Positions 5,110-5,615 of a stretch of DNA of 5,615 bases are shown here, piece after piece. Both the position numbers and the translations under genes were made by a program. This DNA comes from Methanosuratincolales archaeon (GTDB lineage: Archaea; Thermoproteota; Methanomethylicia; Methanomethylicales; Methanomethylicaceae), in assembly GCA_937930465.1 (NCBI GenBank), contig CALGKV010000025.1, positions 1 to 5,615 on the forward strand. The letters run 5' to 3'. The notes under the pieces were generated by a model. The model was given only the letters and a program-made list of their open reading frames with translations. It was not told the origin of the DNA and searched no databases. Within the stretch, counting starts at the first letter, position 1; the number at the start of each line of letters is the position of its first letter.

Positions 5110-5615
5110 CAAGGTGCCCTCTAATTTCATCTATAGATCGGAGGGTAGTTGCCCCATCAATAACGATTAGTGACTTAGGATCGATTATGAAAACTTTTCT
5201 GTACAAGTTAGCCCCGATGAACTTTCTGAGGTCATTCGCAACATTCATTCCCGTGCCTCTTGAACATTCGTACTGTGAGAGAGGGAAAGTTTCAGAGAGT
5301 TCTGAGGGGATCACGCCAAAAGGCTCCCCATAGAAGCATATGTGGAACTCTTGCCCATCTAGTACTTTCAAGGCATCTTGGTACTCCTTCGATTTGATGT
5401 AGGGCCTCTCAGGAGGGTTCGGGATGAATACGCCTATTTCCTTGCATTGGGGCCTGGTGTAGTTATTTATCAACCTTTGGCGGTGCCTTATCACTTCCGG
5501 TCTGACCAGGGAGTGCTTGTCATAGATGAAAATTCCCCTGATCTCCTTCCCTATGACAGGGTCGTTCTCTTCAAGATATTTGGCGTACTTACCTAGCCTC
5601 TTGTATGCTTCGTAC
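5093..5615 (-). CDS. C-terminal part of archaeosine-type tRNA-ribosyltransferase (DUF5591-like), partial
   Basis: The open frame enters from the right edge without a start and ends with TGA at 5093-5095; about 173 residues are visible. The sequence GIFIYDKHSLVRPEV (about residues 29-43 of the visible part) resembles the join between the TGT catalytic barrel and the following domain. It is followed by RHRQRL, a stretch like IGVFIPNPPERPY, and PSELSETFPLSQYE, which resemble the C-terminal domain of archaeal TgtA2/ArcS proteins. Those enzymes act on preQ0-modified tRNA to make archaeosine at position 15 of the D loop. An apparent internal GTG at 5494 is not a start, because homologous-looking sequence continues upstream to the edge. 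The catalytic barrel, if present, is outside the window, so whether this is a base-exchange enzyme or an archaeosine synthase cannot be told. It overlaps the PHP gene downstream. Confidence 0.75.
   Translation of the reverse strand, partial: YEAYKRLGKYAKYLEENDPVIGKEIRGIFIYDKHSLVRPEVIRHRQRLINNYTRPQCKEIGVFIPNPPERPYIKSKEYQDALKVLDGQEFHICFYGEPFGVIPSELSETFPLSQYECSRGTGMNVANDLRKFIGANLYRKVFIIDPKSLIVIDGATTLRSIDEIRGHLDEDST

Overview
This window looks like a chromosomal segment of an archaeon, most likely a TACK-type lineage such as Bathyarchaeia; that lineage assignment is a guess from protein style only. The archaeal assignment rests on several independent signs: TTTAAATA-like TATA boxes instead of bacterial -35/-10 elements, a tRNA with an encoded CCA end, a beta-CASP RNase of the aCPSF type, a PAC2 proteasome-assembly chaperone, an archaeosine-type tRNA-ribosyltransferase fragment, and frequent non-ATG start codons. 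No mobile element, CRISPR array or foreign-looking island is visible. The window reads as ordinary housekeeping sequence, and I do not see an obviously new multi-gene system.

Layout, left to right. Positions 1-107 contain no gene I can assign, only an AT-rich promoter. It is followed by tRNA-Val(GAC) at 108-185. A class I SAM-dependent methyltransferase (259-990, +) follows; its natural N-terminus has no ordinary start codon. It runs convergently into glyA (serine hydroxymethyltransferase, 1017-2279, -). Upstream of glyA on the same strand, 81 bp away, is a KH-less aCPSF2-like beta-CASP ribonuclease (2361-3620, -). glyA has its own TATA box, flanked by two TTGTACA repeats, and is probably translated from a nearly leaderless mRNA. 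The roughly 145-bp region 3621-3766 separates the divergent RNase gene and the PAC2 chaperone gene (3767-4480, +); it carries several palindromes and candidate promoters. On the right, PAC2 converges on a minus-strand operon: the C-terminal part of an archaeosine-type tRNA-ribosyltransferase (5093 to the window edge) overlaps by 17 bp a PHP-domain phosphoesterase (4510-5109).

Functionally, much of the window concerns RNA and protein maintenance: a tRNA, an RNA-processing or 3'-end nuclease, a tRNA-modification enzyme coupled to a PHP phosphoesterase, and a proteasome-assembly factor ending in an HbYX-type tail. glyA supplies glycine and one-carbon units. The most useful second looks are the missing start codon of the methyltransferase, the HbYX tail of the PAC2 protein, the paired TTGTACA sites at the glyA promoter and the PHP/ribosyltransferase overlap.
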